In this document: piece by piece, positions 15,205-24,652 of the stretch
How the letters are laid out: each line of letters begins with the position of its first letter
Position numbering within the stretch: position 1 is the stretch's first letter
IMG/VR virus record: IMGVR_UViG_3300002223_000006
Span: 1-37,061 of that record
Length of the DNA stretch: 37,061 nucleotides
DNA from: a virus
Reading direction: 5' to 3' (one strand)
Made by a program: the position numbers and the translations under genes
Notes under the pieces: model-generated
Told to the model about the DNA's origin: nothing
Databases searched by the model: none
Seen by the model: only the letters and a program-made list of their open reading frames with translations

Positions 15205-16764
15205 ATGGCGGAAATTTTTAAAAATTCACAAGGTCAAGATGTTTATTTAAAAAACGGAGTTGAGGTTTCGGTTTCTACCGGACAGCCTCTTTCGACAGCT
15301 CCGATTACGTCAGAAACATTTCAAACAACGCCGACAATAGAGCCGCAAACCCCCAAAGACACCCCTGTTTACCCGGTTGCCGGATTAGATTCTCTTTCCG
15401 CGCCGCTTGAAATGACCCAGCCGGAACAACAAGCGCAGGATTTAACTTCTCGCTTGCAGTCTTTAAATGAGGCTTTAGTGGGTCAATCGCAATATCAAGC
15501 TGAACAGGAGCAAAAGTTTGGGATAGGGGAACTCCAAAAAACACAGAATGATCTTTCATCACAGTTAAAAGGACTTCAAAACGAAGCTCTCGCAATTCCA
15601 ATTTCGATTCAACAAGATTTTCAAGGCCGAGGTGCTACTGCGGGAGGCGTTCAGCCCATTCAGACGGCACGATTAAGGGAAAATGCTATCAGAGCATTAT
15701 CCGTTTCTTCGCTTTTAGAAGCCTCCAGAGGGAATCTTGCTCTTGCGATCCAGCAAGTAGATAGAGCTGTTAGCCAAAAGTTTGACCCAATTAAAGAACA
15801 GATTGCCGTTAAAATGGCAAACCTTGATTTGATACTAAAATCCCCAGCTTATTCGCTTGCGGATAAAAATAGAGCAGAAAGACAAAAAACAATTCAAGAT
15901 AAAAAAGCACGAGATGTCGCAAGACAGGAAAGCAATTATCAAATTGCGCAAGCTATGGCTGCCGCCACAGTTAAACTGAACCCCAACGATCAAGCTGCCC
16001 TGATTGCCGCTCAGCGCGTCCAACAACTCGACGTAGCCGACTCTAATTATTTGATGAAAGTCTATGAACTCGTAGGGCGATACCAGACTGATCCAGCTAA
16101 AATTCAGCAAGATTTGCTTGATATGCAGTATAAAGCGGCCCAGATTGATGCGATTAATGCTGATACCTCGCTTACTCCTCTCAAGAAACAACAACTTATA
16201 ACTCAAATCGAAGCTACTCGCACTACAACTCAACTTGCGGTGGCCAAATTTAACGAAGATATTAGACAATTCGATCTTGAATATGCCTTAAAACAAATCA
16301 AACAACAGGCCGATGTTAAAGCCGCCCAAATAGCCAGCCAAGGTGCTGATACTTTGAAAATTAACGCTCTTGCTACAGCCAGACAACTTTTGACCGATTT
16401 CACGAATGGCAAAGGAACCTCCGCAGTCGGAGGGAATATCCAGAATCGTCTGGGAGTTATCGGCGACTGGGTAGGCAAAGGAACGGGGCGAGCGGACTTT
16501 ATAGTGAACTTTAATAATTTGAAATCCCTTCTTTCTCTCGATAACGTGAAATATTTGAAAGGACAGGGGCAGGTTTCAGACGCAGAACGAAGATTACTTG
16601 AAGAAGCCTCGGCTAAGTTAGATCGTAGTCAATCAGAAACGGAATTTAAATCTGCGCTTGGGGATATTGTGGAAGCGTTGAGCGGTGGGACTTTTGGAGA
16701 TACGCAAATAGTGAATGGGGTAACTTATAAGAAAGCGGCCGACGGGCTTTATTATCCTCAATGA
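15205..16764 (+). CDS. Internal virion (DNA ejection) protein, probable
   Basis: This 519-residue protein has a disordered Pro/Thr/Gln-rich N-terminus (to about residue 75) followed by very long helices rich in Gln, Ala and Leu. A Gly-rich hinge (DFQGRGATAGG, 137-147) interrupts them. Near the C-terminus is GRADFIVNFNNLKSLLSLDN and KYLKGQGQVSDAERRLLEEA, wording common in phage ejection proteins. It would be stored in the head or tail and injected to form a channel across the envelope. One of two such adjacent proteins. Confidence 0.65.
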   Translation: MAEIFKNSQGQDVYLKNGVEVSVSTGQPLSTAPITSETFQTTPTIEPQTPKDTPVYPVAGLDSLSAPLEMTQPEQQAQDLTSRLQSLNEALVGQSQYQAEQEQKFGIGELQKTQNDLSSQLKGLQNEALAIPISIQQDFQGRGATAGGVQPIQTARLRENAIRALSVSSLLEASRGNLALAIQQVDRAVSQKFDPIKEQIAVKMANLDLILKSPAYSLADKNRAERQKTIQDKKARDVARQESNYQIAQAMAAATVKLNPNDQAALIAAQRVQQLDVADSNYLMKVYELVGRYQTDPAKIQQDLLDMQYKAAQIDAINADTSLTPLKKQQLITQIEATRTTTQLAVAKFNEDIRQFDLEYALKQIKQQADVKAAQIASQGADTLKINALATARQLLTDFTNGKGTSAVGGNIQNRLGVIGDWVGKGTGRADFIVNFNNLKSLLSLDNVKYLKGQGQVSDAERRLLEEASAKLDRSQSETEFKSALGDIVEALSGGTFGDTQIVNGVTYKKAADGLYYPQ

Positions 16765-16765
16765 T

Positions 16766-18577
16766 ATGGCAAAGGGATTAACACTCGAACAACTGCAAGC
16801 AATGGGTGCGAAGCCGGCAACTGGTGGGTTGACTTTGGAACAGATTAAAGAGAGGCAAACTCCAACAGCGCAGCCTAATCTCGCACAGCGCATTTGGGGT
16901 GATTTAGCACAACGTGGAGTAAATGTTGCAAGTGAAATCACCAACACGAACCAAAATCCACTTGTAAGTGGGGTCAAGGCTACCGCTCAAATGTTCGGGG
17001 GAATTGGGGACACGCTAACCAATGTGGTAAAGGCAACTCCAGTAGTCGGTAACGTCTATAATGTAGCTGAAAGTCTTATACAAAAAGGTTTTGGTTCTGT
17101 TGTTGATAAAGTTTCAAATACCAAGCTGTTTCAGGAAGCGGCTCAAAATCCAGAAGGTACAGCAAAAATAGAACAATTTTTAGAGGCCCTTCAAGGTGGA
17201 GGTGAAATTGCCGGAAATATTTTAACAGCAGAGGGGGTAAGGGTGGGGGCAGTAAAGACCGGCGATTTAACTAAACAGGGACTCCAAACCGGAAAGGAGC
17301 TTTCCCAATATCTCACCACAAAATCTGAAGCACAAATTCAAAAGTCTATACTCACCAATTTTGAAAAAGGAGTTAAACCTATTCTTCCGGGCAAAGATTC
17401 ACCGACAAAACTCGCTAAATATCGCAAGGATATACTTCAGGGTGTTGAATCTATTAAGAAAAACAAAGGTAATCTTAATTTTGCGGATGATGTTGAGGGG
17501 TCAATTTCAGGCCAGACTCCACAAACTCTTCAACAATTTAGTGAAGCAATTGAGCAAACTAAAAAGAGTATTTTTCGTCAGTATGATGATCTAGCAAAAG
17601 CCGCAAAAGAAGGAGGAATCAAAGTTGACATGGCCCCAATTGCGGATGAGCTCGATTTAGTCATCAAAAATAAAGCCCTCTCTATTACAAATCCGCATGC
17701 TGTCAAATATGCGAAGACTTTAAAAACTCGCCTTAGCGATGTTGGGCAGCTAGACGCGACCACTGTGCAAGAAGTTATACAGAATTATAACAATTCTCTT
17801 GAGGCTTTTTACAAAAATCCTACATATGACACAGCTTCACAGGCCGCGATTGATTCAATGATTGCAAATCGGATGAGGACGGCGCTTGATGACGGCATTT
17901 CAGGTATTACCGGCACTCGATACAGTGCGCTCAAATCACAGTATGGCTCATTAAAAGCTATTGAACGTGATGTTATCAAAGCATCTCTCCGCGATGCCCG
18001 CCGAAACATCAAAGGTCTTATCGACTTCACTGACATTTTTTCGGGAGGACAGGTTGTAAATGGTATTTTGACGTTAAACCCCGGCCAAGTCGCGTCCGGT
18101 CTTGTTCAGAAAGGATTGGCTGAACTCTATAAGTTCAAGAACAATCCCAATCGCGCAATTCAGAAACTGTTTAATCTCTCTGAAGAATTAGATGTGCCAC
18201 GACCCTCTAACCCTTTTACTGGCGTAAATTCACAGGCTGGTTTTGTTAAATTTGACATTGGTAAAGCTAAGAAACTCGAAGATGAGTTTCAGGGCCTCAA
18301 CGATACATTAAAACAAGAAGCGCCAACAATGAGTGGTGGTAATTGGGAGCAATATGGCAAAACCGCGCAACAGGTTCTTACTGCACAGCGTAATGAGGTT
18401 TACCCCCAACTTACAAAACTTCTTGAGGGAATCAAAAAAGGAACTTTTGATATTAAAAAATTACAGTTACTATCGGATGCTGAAAATGAAATCTCTGAAA
18501 TAGTAAAAACGCTCGGCAAAAAACTTGATCCAGATGCTATCAGGAGAGCTTACGAATTATTAGAACTTACAAGTTGA
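16766..18577 (+). CDS. Second internal virion/ejection protein, probable
   Basis: This 603-residue protein starts with two near-copies of GLTLEQL/GLTLEQIKER, then Gly/Ala/Val-rich amphipathic segments (VSGVKATAQMFGGIGDTLTNVVKATPVVGNVYNV) that could insert in membranes. A long helical body rich in Lys, Asp and Gln follows. That combination suits ejection proteins. The start is 2 nt after the previous stop. No lysozyme or protease motif is visible. Function is inferred from neighbours and composition. Confidence 0.6.
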   Translation: MAKGLTLEQLQAMGAKPATGGLTLEQIKERQTPTAQPNLAQRIWGDLAQRGVNVASEITNTNQNPLVSGVKATAQMFGGIGDTLTNVVKATPVVGNVYNVAESLIQKGFGSVVDKVSNTKLFQEAAQNPEGTAKIEQFLEALQGGGEIAGNILTAEGVRVGAVKTGDLTKQGLQTGKELSQYLTTKSEAQIQKSILTNFEKGVKPILPGKDSPTKLAKYRKDILQGVESIKKNKGNLNFADDVEGSISGQTPQTLQQFSEAIEQTKKSIFRQYDDLAKAAKEGGIKVDMAPIADELDLVIKNKALSITNPHAVKYAKTLKTRLSDVGQLDATTVQEVIQNYNNSLEAFYKNPTYDTASQAAIDSMIANRMRTALDDGISGITGTRYSALKSQYGSLKAIERDVIKASLRDARRNIKGLIDFTDIFSGGQVVNGILTLNPGQVASGLVQKGLAELYKFKNNPNRAIQKLFNLSEELDVPRPSNPFTGVNSQAGFVKFDIGKAKKLEDEFQGLNDTLKQEAPTMSGGNWEQYGKTAQQVLTAQRNEVYPQLTKLLEGIKKGTFDIKKLQLLSDAENEISEIVKTLGKKLDPDAIRRAYELLELTS

Positions 18578-18644
18578 TCCGCTCTAGGTACCTCCAACAA
18601 ATTATGGCTATAAGCCCTAAAGCAAACCCGCCTAAAATTATCAT
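18567..18644 (-). CDS. Possible tiny membrane peptide on the opposite strand
   Basis: On the minus strand a 25-residue frame reads MIILGGFALGLIAIICWRYL and ends ERINL. It is one hydrophobic helix followed by a positively charged end. An AGGA sequence lies 7 nt before its ATG. It fills the only gap between the ejection genes and the next structural gene and overlaps the end of the upstream gene by 11 nt. It would be the only minus-strand gene in the window, so chance cannot be excluded. Confidence 0.25.
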   Translation of the reverse strand: MIILGGFALGLIAIICWRYLERINL

Positions 18645-18658
18645 ATACACATCCTACC

Positions 18659-19441
18659 ATGAATGAAACAAAACTCAAAAACAAGAAAGTCTTAGCGATC
18701 TTCGACAACGAAGATGCTGTTAGCTATGCCGAATTCGTGAAGTCTTTTGAGAATGTCGTAAAGCATATTCTAAAACTCGAAAAAGACCTTCTCGAACGCG
18801 ATAATAAGAAAATGGAAACCCTTGAAGCTCATTACATGGAAACAATCAAGATGTTGAAAGAAGCGAAGGCAGGTGATGTCGAGCAGATGAAAGCGGAAAT
18901 GATGAAAATAATCAAGAATATGGTTTCCGAACACGAAAAGAAAATGCAGATGATGGATAAAAAGATGATGGAGCTTCACGATGGCAAGGATGCTGATGAA
19001 GAAATGATTGTCGGAAAAGTTCTTGCACAAATCCCTGAACAAAAAGAAGTTATTTTAGATAATGCCGAGCAAGTAAGAAACAAACTCGAAACCTTGAAAG
19101 ATGATGAGCGTTTAAACTTATCCGCAATCAAAGGATTGCAAGATGAGATACAATTATTAAAAGAGGAGATCGCAAAAGCTCCCAAAGGACAGCGATTAGG
19201 CATGAAAAAGATTACTAGCGTTAGATCGGTTGATTTAAGCTCGCAAGTTAATGGAGTGGCGACAACCTTTACCCTTCCGCACGATACTTTAAAAGTTCTT
19301 ATGGTGATGAGCACACAGTTTCCGATTCTTTACAGAGATGGATCGGATTTCACATTTGCAGGACGAACTCTTACCCTTACCCCTGTTGTCGAAACAGGGC
19401 AATCTTTGGCCGTATTAATTGAAACCGCTTTCTATGCGTAA
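18659..19441 (+). CDS. Coiled-coil tail or fibre-base protein
   Basis: This 260-residue protein has about 150 residues of continuous charged helix (roughly 27-175), unusually rich in Met and Lys. A compact C-terminal beta domain follows: SVDLSSQVNGVATTFTLPHD, VLMVMSTQFPILYRDGSDF, LTLTPVVETGQSLAVLIETAF. Long coiled coil plus small beta head is a fibre or tail-needle architecture. Its TAA overlaps the ATG of the signal-peptide fibre gene at 19434, so they are likely co-assembled. Confidence 0.65.
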   Translation: MNETKLKNKKVLAIFDNEDAVSYAEFVKSFENVVKHILKLEKDLLERDNKKMETLEAHYMETIKMLKEAKAGDVEQMKAEMMKIIKNMVSEHEKKMQMMDKKMMELHDGKDADEEMIVGKVLAQIPEQKEVILDNAEQVRNKLETLKDDERLNLSAIKGLQDEIQLLKEEIAKAPKGQRLGMKKITSVRSVDLSSQVNGVATTFTLPHDTLKVLMVMSTQFPILYRDGSDFTFAGRTLTLTPVVETGQSLAVLIETAFYA

Positions 19442-21053
19442 GATAAACAAAATATTTTTTGGGACATTACTAGGAGCTACTTTTCTTTTTGCTGGGATAG
19501 CCTTAGCCGCCCCGCATTTTCGCATTGAAGGAACTCTAATTCCCGTTGATTCAATTCGTGAAGTTGGAACTTCTACCCGCCCGTGGTTTAGAATGTTTAC
19601 TAATTCTCTCGCTATTACAGGAATCACAGGCTCAACTCAATGCTTGCACGTTGATACAAACGGATTGGTTACAGGAACGGGTTCAGACTGTGGAACCGGA
19701 GCAGGAGGAGTCTTCCCATTTACCCCTTCCGCCGCAGGCAACTCAACCTCAACCACTCTTATTTTCGGAAACGGTTTTGTTTCTTCGGGAGCTTCTTCGA
19801 CTATCTCCGACTTGCTACATTTGGACGGCTCAGTGAATGCGTCTTCGACTTTTCACGTTACAGGCAATTCATCCTTTGGAACTATTCTAGCGGGAATCTG
19901 GAATGGCACCGCTATTGGTGATGCCTATTTAACCAAATCCGGCAACTGGACTGGCACTTTCGATGGACAGGAAGGTACTTACTATCTTGACCGCGCCAAC
20001 CACACCGGAACACAAGGAGCTTCTACTATTTCCGCAGGAACATTTGGAGTGGGGCTTTTCAATTTTCCCGGCAGTTTGAACGCTTCCACAACCTTGCACG
20101 CCACCGGCAACGTAAACTTCGGAGCAGGAATTTTCGGAGCGAACATTGCAGACTGCACCAATCCCACTACCGGGAAGATTCTTTATAATGCCTCTACGGG
20201 AGTTTTCTCCTGCGGAGCTGACCAAGATTCAGGGGTTCCTGTTGCCACTTCGACCTTTCATTATTTTGATGTTGAACGCCTTTTAGCAAAATCTCTTTCG
20301 GCCACCTCTACCGATCTGACTTTAAGGACTTTTGGGACTGGAAAAGTAATCAGAGCAAACCAATCTTTTAACGCATCCTCGACACTCCACGCCACAGGAA
20401 ATGCTTTATTTGGAGCTTCAGTAGGTATAGCCACAGGAACACCCGCTAATACGCTTTCAGTTGTTGGACAAGGCTATATCACCGGAGGACTTGGAATTGG
20501 AGTATCTACGACGACGAGCGGAGGAGATTTGGAAGTTTCTGGCCATTCTTGGTTTTCAAAACTCGTAACCGCAGTTTCAGGATTTATTGTAAATACTCTC
20601 TTTAGACTTCCTTCAAACGGCACCCTCGCAACCGCAGGGGATATGACCCTCGACACGACCACAAACCAGCTTCAGTACCACGACGGAACAAACATCCACG
20701 TAGCCATAGATGAATTTGACCGGACTTTGATTGTTGCCTCGACCACTCCTGATTTGAATTACAAAATGTTTAAGACAGGAACGACCACCTTTAAGGCGTG
20801 GCAACCTTACAGGGCTATGACTTTAGATAGGTTTTATTGTGATATTACGAGGGGCACTCATCTCTTTGTCAGATTCGGCGACGGCACGGCTTCAACCACA
20901 TACGCAAACTGCACACCTTCAGGGGTGGAGGCTTCTTCGCTTACGAACAACACCTTCATTTCCCGTGAGGCGATTTACGTTGAAGTTGGCGGCTCGATTG
21001 GAAGTGCTGACGGAGTAACTATTACGAGCACGTGGAAAGAAACTTCGGATTGA
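19434..21053 (+). CDS. Fibre-like repeat protein with Sec signal peptide
   Basis: I chose the ATG at 19434, overlapping the previous stop, giving 539 residues. The N-terminus is a textbook signal peptide: MRKINK, a hydrophobic core (IFFGTLLGATFLFAGIA) and cleavage motif ALA before APHF. The body has repeats of NASSTLHATGN and GNSSFG type, GTSTRPW and many Thr/Ser. This reads like a trimeric beta fibre. The C-terminal domain (about 420-539) is separate, probably the knob. Neighbouring gene 21053 also has a signal. Export of fibres is unusual; surface display on the host is one possibility. Confidence 0.75.
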   Translation: MRKINKIFFGTLLGATFLFAGIALAAPHFRIEGTLIPVDSIREVGTSTRPWFRMFTNSLAITGITGSTQCLHVDTNGLVTGTGSDCGTGAGGVFPFTPSAAGNSTSTTLIFGNGFVSSGASSTISDLLHLDGSVNASSTFHVTGNSSFGTILAGIWNGTAIGDAYLTKSGNWTGTFDGQEGTYYLDRANHTGTQGASTISAGTFGVGLFNFPGSLNASTTLHATGNVNFGAGIFGANIADCTNPTTGKILYNASTGVFSCGADQDSGVPVATSTFHYFDVERLLAKSLSATSTDLTLRTFGTGKVIRANQSFNASSTLHATGNALFGASVGIATGTPANTLSVVGQGYITGGLGIGVSTTTSGGDLEVSGHSWFSKLVTAVSGFIVNTLFRLPSNGTLATAGDMTLDTTTNQLQYHDGTNIHVAIDEFDRTLIVASTTPDLNYKMFKTGTTTFKAWQPYRAMTLDRFYCDITRGTHLFVRFGDGTASTTYANCTPSGVEASSLTNNTFISREAIYVEVGGSIGSADGVTITSTWKETSD

Positions 21054-22414
21054 TGAAAAAATACCTTTTATCTTTACTCATAGGAGGAACTACCTTAGGA
21101 GCCGGAGCCGTTATTGTTGATAATCAAATTAATCCTTTTATTGAATCTCCGCTTGAATACTCGATTACAAAACAATCCACAATCGAAGCCGGAGGGGATG
21201 TAAGGATTGAACTTAATAAAAAACGACCTGAAGCCCGCATGGAAAAATGGAACGGACAAGCCGGAATGACGGTTCGTTATCTCGGCCTTGCTTCCACTAC
21301 TCCAGGAGCAAGACCCTTGCTTTCTAAAAACGTTTACTGGGGAGCAGGTAAGGAAATTATGGAAGTTGTGCCACTTGACGCTTCCGCAGAAATGGAAGAT
21401 GGGGGAATGGAGATAAACATTTTACTTTCCGAAAAACCCTTAAAGAATACTTTTGATTTTGCGATTGAAGGAGCGGACAACTTAGATTTTTTTTATCAAC
21501 CCGCACTTACCCAACAGGAAATAGATGAAGGGGCCTCAAGGCCTGACAACGTTATCGGTTCATACGCTGTCTATCACAAATTCTTGGCTAACCATCAGCA
21601 GGGTTTAACGAACTACGCCACCGGCAAGGCGTATCATATTTACCGACCAAAAGTCATTGATGCAAATGGAGTAGAGGAGTGGGCTGATTTGAGTATAGAG
21701 AAAAGAATTAAACAGGTTCTCTCTGATTTTGATGGTATTCCACGGTTAGTAGATGTTGAATACTCTGTTTTAGTTGTAACTGTCCCGCAGAAGTTTCTTG
21801 ATGATGCGGTGTACCCAGTGAAAGTTGACCCGACGTTTGGGTATACTTCAAATGGTGCATCTGAACTAGGGTATTTATGCTTAGAAAATGGAATATCCGA
21901 CACAACTAGAACAATAGGCAGAGCTTATCCGGCTCCTGAAACAGGCACAGTTACCTCTGTTTCTATCTATGTTAATCTTGCAGCATCTACTGAAAATATT
22001 GATATAGTTGGTGCCATCTACCAAGAAGATAGTGGAGGTGCTGGAACTCATGCACTAATAAATCTCGGAGAGATTCTTGACCAAGCTTTCACCACAACGA
22101 AAACTTGGTACTCAATAACACTATCAGCATCAATAATATCCGCTACAAAATATATAATCGCCGGTATCTGTAATGCTAGTGATATTGTAGGAACAAATAA
22201 TAAATTAAATATGTACTATGACTCTGGTGGTACTGCAAAAAAACGCTATCTTGAAGCATCTATAGGTTCCTCTGGATATTCAACACGAAAGGATGAGGAC
22301 CCCTGGACTCAAACAGCTAGCAACGACACTCTCCAAATATCCATCTACGCCACCTACACCGCGTCGGCAGGAGCCACCCCGCAAAAGACCATTCCCTTAC
22401 TAGAATTTAATTGA
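21053..22414 (+). CDS. Secreted or anchored beta-rich surface protein
   Basis: This 453-residue protein starts at the ATG overlapping the previous TGA and has an N-terminal hydrophobic segment (MKKYLLSLLIGGTTLGAGAVIV). The next 250 residues (SPLEYSITKQSTIEAGGDVRIELNKKRPEARMEKWNGQ and on to DAVYPVKVDPTFGY) resemble an extracellular wall or phage-tail associated beta domain found in CPR proteins. The C-terminal half is a carbohydrate-binding-like beta sandwich (SVSIYVNLAASTENIDIVGAIYQ to QISIYATYTAS). Base composition changes near 21840, where the sequence becomes AT-richer, hinting at a domain acquired separately. Confidence 0.7.
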   Translation: MKKYLLSLLIGGTTLGAGAVIVDNQINPFIESPLEYSITKQSTIEAGGDVRIELNKKRPEARMEKWNGQAGMTVRYLGLASTTPGARPLLSKNVYWGAGKEIMEVVPLDASAEMEDGGMEINILLSEKPLKNTFDFAIEGADNLDFFYQPALTQQEIDEGASRPDNVIGSYAVYHKFLANHQQGLTNYATGKAYHIYRPKVIDANGVEEWADLSIEKRIKQVLSDFDGIPRLVDVEYSVLVVTVPQKFLDDAVYPVKVDPTFGYTSNGASELGYLCLENGISDTTRTIGRAYPAPETGTVTSVSIYVNLAASTENIDIVGAIYQEDSGGAGTHALINLGEILDQAFTTTKTWYSITLSASIISATKYIIAGICNASDIVGTNNKLNMYYDSGGTAKKRYLEASIGSSGYSTRKDEDPWTQTASNDTLQISIYATYTASAGATPQKTIPLLEFN

Positions 22415-22415
22415 A

Positions 22416-22655
22416 ATGACCAAAGAACCCTACACCAAAATTAAAGGCCAAATTTCAATCCCAATTGCCGTTTTCCTAGCTGGGATTACTATGATTGGTT
22501 CAATCATCAGTGCTTACTACATCCCGCAGACAAAGATAAGCGTAATTGAAGAAAGAGAATCCAACCATTATGAGGAAGTACAAAAACGTCTGGAAACGAT
22601 GGATAAAAAATTAGATCGTTTACTGGAGGCGAATATAGTTAAAACAATAAAATGA
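22416..22655 (+). CDS. Membrane protein with coiled coil, lysis-associated
   Basis: This 79-residue protein has one membrane segment (about 14-36, ISIPIAVFLAGITMIGSIISAYY) followed by a charged coiled coil (residues 42-79, EERESNHYEEVQKRLETMDKKLDRLLEAN). This arrangement resembles XhlA-like or spanin/holin-accessory proteins. It starts the lysis cassette and overlaps the peptidase gene by 4 nt. It may cooperate with the holin at 25345. Exact role uncertain. Confidence 0.6.
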   Translation: MTKEPYTKIKGQISIPIAVFLAGITMIGSIISAYYIPQTKISVIEERESNHYEEVQKRLETMDKKLDRLLEANIVKTIK

Positions 22656-23527
22656 AAAATTTTGGCTATAATCACGATAAGGAAATAGCTGACCGCAAAG
22701 AAACGGATTATTTATTTGGGGCTTCTTCTCCGAAATGCATTGCGGAGATTCCCAGAGAGCAAAGACGAATTTGCTTGCCTCAAGGTGAAATCCAGCATTT
22801 AGGGGATGAGAAAAGAGACTGTTCGCCCCGCGCTGATCTAAATGACCTAGAATCAAAATTCAACTATCTATTTCGCAACGATTTACTTCCTATCGAGCTT
22901 CAGCACTGGCTCCTAGATAACGGCTATGCCGGAAAAATGGGGATTGAGTTCTCGGACAGGTTAATTGCAATTCTTTCCGGCACTGACCCCTTAAGCGGAA
23001 ACTCTTTAATCGCCCCTCTGCAAGCGATCCACGAACACGGCCTTATTCCTAAAAAGATGTTTCCTCAAGTGGAAGACTCAATAGAATACTACGACCCGAA
23101 TACTCTCACCGACGAAATGACCGACTTGGGCAAAGAGTTTTTAAAGCGCTTCAAGATTAATTATGAGCGAGTCTATGAAAAATCCTTTGACGAATGGCTC
23201 GAAAGGGACGTACTCATTGTTGCCGGTTACGCTTGGGAAGAAGAAGTAAACGGAGAAATTCCTCGATCCGAAAACGATCCGAACCACGCTTTTCTGGCCT
23301 TTGATAAGCCTAAGACTTATATATTTGATAATTACAAAAATTCGCAAGGCGACTTTATAAAGAAGCTCGCCGCAGACTATGACTTTCTCGGATATGGCTA
23401 TCGCTTAATTATTTCACTTCCAGCAAGAAAGGATAAAACCTTAAGAAAGGATAAAACCTTTATTGAGAAGCTAAGAGAATGGATCGAGGAATTTGGTCAT
23501 TATTACATTAATCGTTACGAAATATGA
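22652..23527 (+). CDS. Papain-like cysteine peptidase (C1-like), probable
   Basis: This 291-residue protein has the order of a papain-fold enzyme: MKNFGYNHD..DRKETDYLFG at the start, Cys57 in KRDCSPRADLNDLE as candidate nucleophile, His212 in NDPNHAFLAFDK and Asn227 in IFDNYKNS. The region GNSLIAPLQAIHEHGLIPKKMFP is characteristic of phage C1-like proteins. It could cut peptide cross-bridges or process virion proteins. No signal peptide, so export would need the holin or virion delivery. A 7-codon tandem duplication is visible near the end (KDKTLRKDKTF). Confidence 0.65.
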   Translation: MKNFGYNHDKEIADRKETDYLFGASSPKCIAEIPREQRRICLPQGEIQHLGDEKRDCSPRADLNDLESKFNYLFRNDLLPIELQHWLLDNGYAGKMGIEFSDRLIAILSGTDPLSGNSLIAPLQAIHEHGLIPKKMFPQVEDSIEYYDPNTLTDEMTDLGKEFLKRFKINYERVYEKSFDEWLERDVLIVAGYAWEEEVNGEIPRSENDPNHAFLAFDKPKTYIFDNYKNSQGDFIKKLAADYDFLGYGYRLIISLPARKDKTLRKDKTFIEKLREWIEEFGHYYINRYEI

Positions 23528-23982
23528 AAATTCTTATAATCTCAAATGGACGCTGGGCATCGATTACCGAGAAGATTTCTAAAATTGAAGAGTTTTTTAG
23601 TCCCATAGTTGATCTTAAAATAGATTTAAAATTCACCGACTTTAGAGCCGTTCCTTTCGTTAAACGAACCGCCATCGGGAAAGACCTTAAAGTTTTTGAA
23701 GCCACAATAATTGATTCTGATTGGTTTGATAAAAATCTGATCCCTCTCGGTGCTTTTTATGACGCGATTTTGTTTCAGACCGAGGGAAATCCAAGTCCTA
23801 CTATGAGCGGAGCCCGAACAGATAATAACAACGGCCCCATAAAATTAGAGGTATACTCAAAGGAGTACGATAGAGTTTACCAAAATGGAAAGGATATGGG
23901 TGATGCGTTTGTAAAATGGAGTTGCCATGAAATTTGCCACATGCTCGCCATGATGGCTTATCAAAATGAACCAAATAAATAA
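23524..23982 (+). CDS. HExxH zinc metallopeptidase-like protein
   Basis: This 152-residue protein has an HEICH motif at residues 135-139 (WSCHEICHMLAMMAY), the zincin zinc-binding and catalytic signature. It is near the C-terminus, with a further upstream alpha/beta region. The usual third zinc ligand is not obvious; an Asp or Glu after the helix may serve. It is coupled to the papain-like gene by a 4-nt overlap, so two proteases are co-expressed in the lysis region. Substrate unknown; peptidoglycan peptide or S-layer/surface protein are candidates. Confidence 0.65.
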   Translation: MKILIISNGRWASITEKISKIEEFFSPIVDLKIDLKFTDFRAVPFVKRTAIGKDLKVFEATIIDSDWFDKNLIPLGAFYDAILFQTEGNPSPTMSGARTDNNNGPIKLEVYSKEYDRVYQNGKDMGDAFVKWSCHEICHMLAMMAYQNEPNK

Positions 23983-23985
23983 AAC

Positions 23986-24090
23986 ATGCCCAAGGGAATT
24001 AAAGAAGTAAAAATTGATAAAACCGGAATGGATATACGATTAATTCAAACCAAATTATTACCATTAAATATAATTCAATATGCTAACTGA
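23986..24090 (+). CDS. Small hypothetical protein
   Basis: This 34-residue product starts with MPKGIKEVKIDKTGMD. It starts 3 nt after the metallopeptidase stop and overlaps the transglycosylase start by 11 nt. No family or membrane segment is recognised. Coupling with both neighbours supports translation. Confidence 0.45.
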   Translation: MPKGIKEVKIDKTGMDIRLIQTKLLPLNIIQYAN

Positions 24091-24652
24091 AGAACAAAAA
24101 GAACACATCAGGAATAAATTTGATTCTACTCATTATTGGGATTACGAGCGGAATGATCTTTTTAAAGCCGCAGAAGAATTTGCGTTTGTTCTTGCCCAAA
24201 CCGATAGGCGCAAATCAAACTATCAAAGACTTTACCGCGTAGCGCTCTGGTTTAAAAGATTCATTACTCCCTTTTTAAAGCCGGTGGAGTACAAGCCGGT
24301 TGATCCGATTCCAGTACCAAAACCCGAACCGCCAAAAATATTTGAAACAATCCAAGAAATGGTTTTGCGAGTGTGCAAGGAAGAAGGACTGAACCAAGCA
24401 ATGACCGACCGCCTCTACAAAACTGTTGAAATGGAAAGTCGCTTTATACCTAACGCAGAAAATTTAAATAAGGATGGAACAAGGGATTGTGGCATCGCCC
24501 AATTGAATGAGAAGTGGTACTTAATCCCCAACAAAATGAGTTGCCAAGATGCTAAAATTAATCCAGAGCGATGTATAAAAATTATGGCAAAAGCTTTTAA
24601 AAATGGCCGTGCTAAAGATTGGATTGCTTATCGCAAACTTTATGGAGCGTAA
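24080..24652 (+). CDS. Lytic transglycosylase-like endolysin
   Basis: This 190-residue protein has an N-terminal helical part, a Pro-rich linker (PVDPIPVPKPEPPK, about 73-86) and a C-terminal SLT/goose-lysozyme domain. Catalytic Glu119 sits in VEMESRFIPNAENLN, followed by DCGIAQLN (136-143), the characteristic GxxQ(I/L)N strand. It cleaves the glycan of peptidoglycan. No signal peptide, so it depends on a holin. Its last codons overlap the start of an inserted HNH gene, and the sequence AATGGCCGTGC inside its 3' end recurs after that gene. Confidence 0.85.
   Translation: MLTEEQKEHIRNKFDSTHYWDYERNDLFKAAEEFAFVLAQTDRRKSNYQRLYRVALWFKRFITPFLKPVEYKPVDPIPVPKPEPPKIFETIQEMVLRVCKEEGLNQAMTDRLYKTVEMESRFIPNAENLNKDGTRDCGIAQLNEKWYLIPNKMSCQDAKINPERCIKIMAKAFKNGRAKDWIAYRKLYGA
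24602..24612 (+). repeat. 11-bp direct repeat flanking the HNH gene, left copy
   Basis: AATGGCCGTGC occurs here, in the 3' end of the transglycosylase gene, and again at 25267-25277, directly after the HNH gene. The pair brackets the endonuclease cassette and may mark its insertion. Confidence 0.6.
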
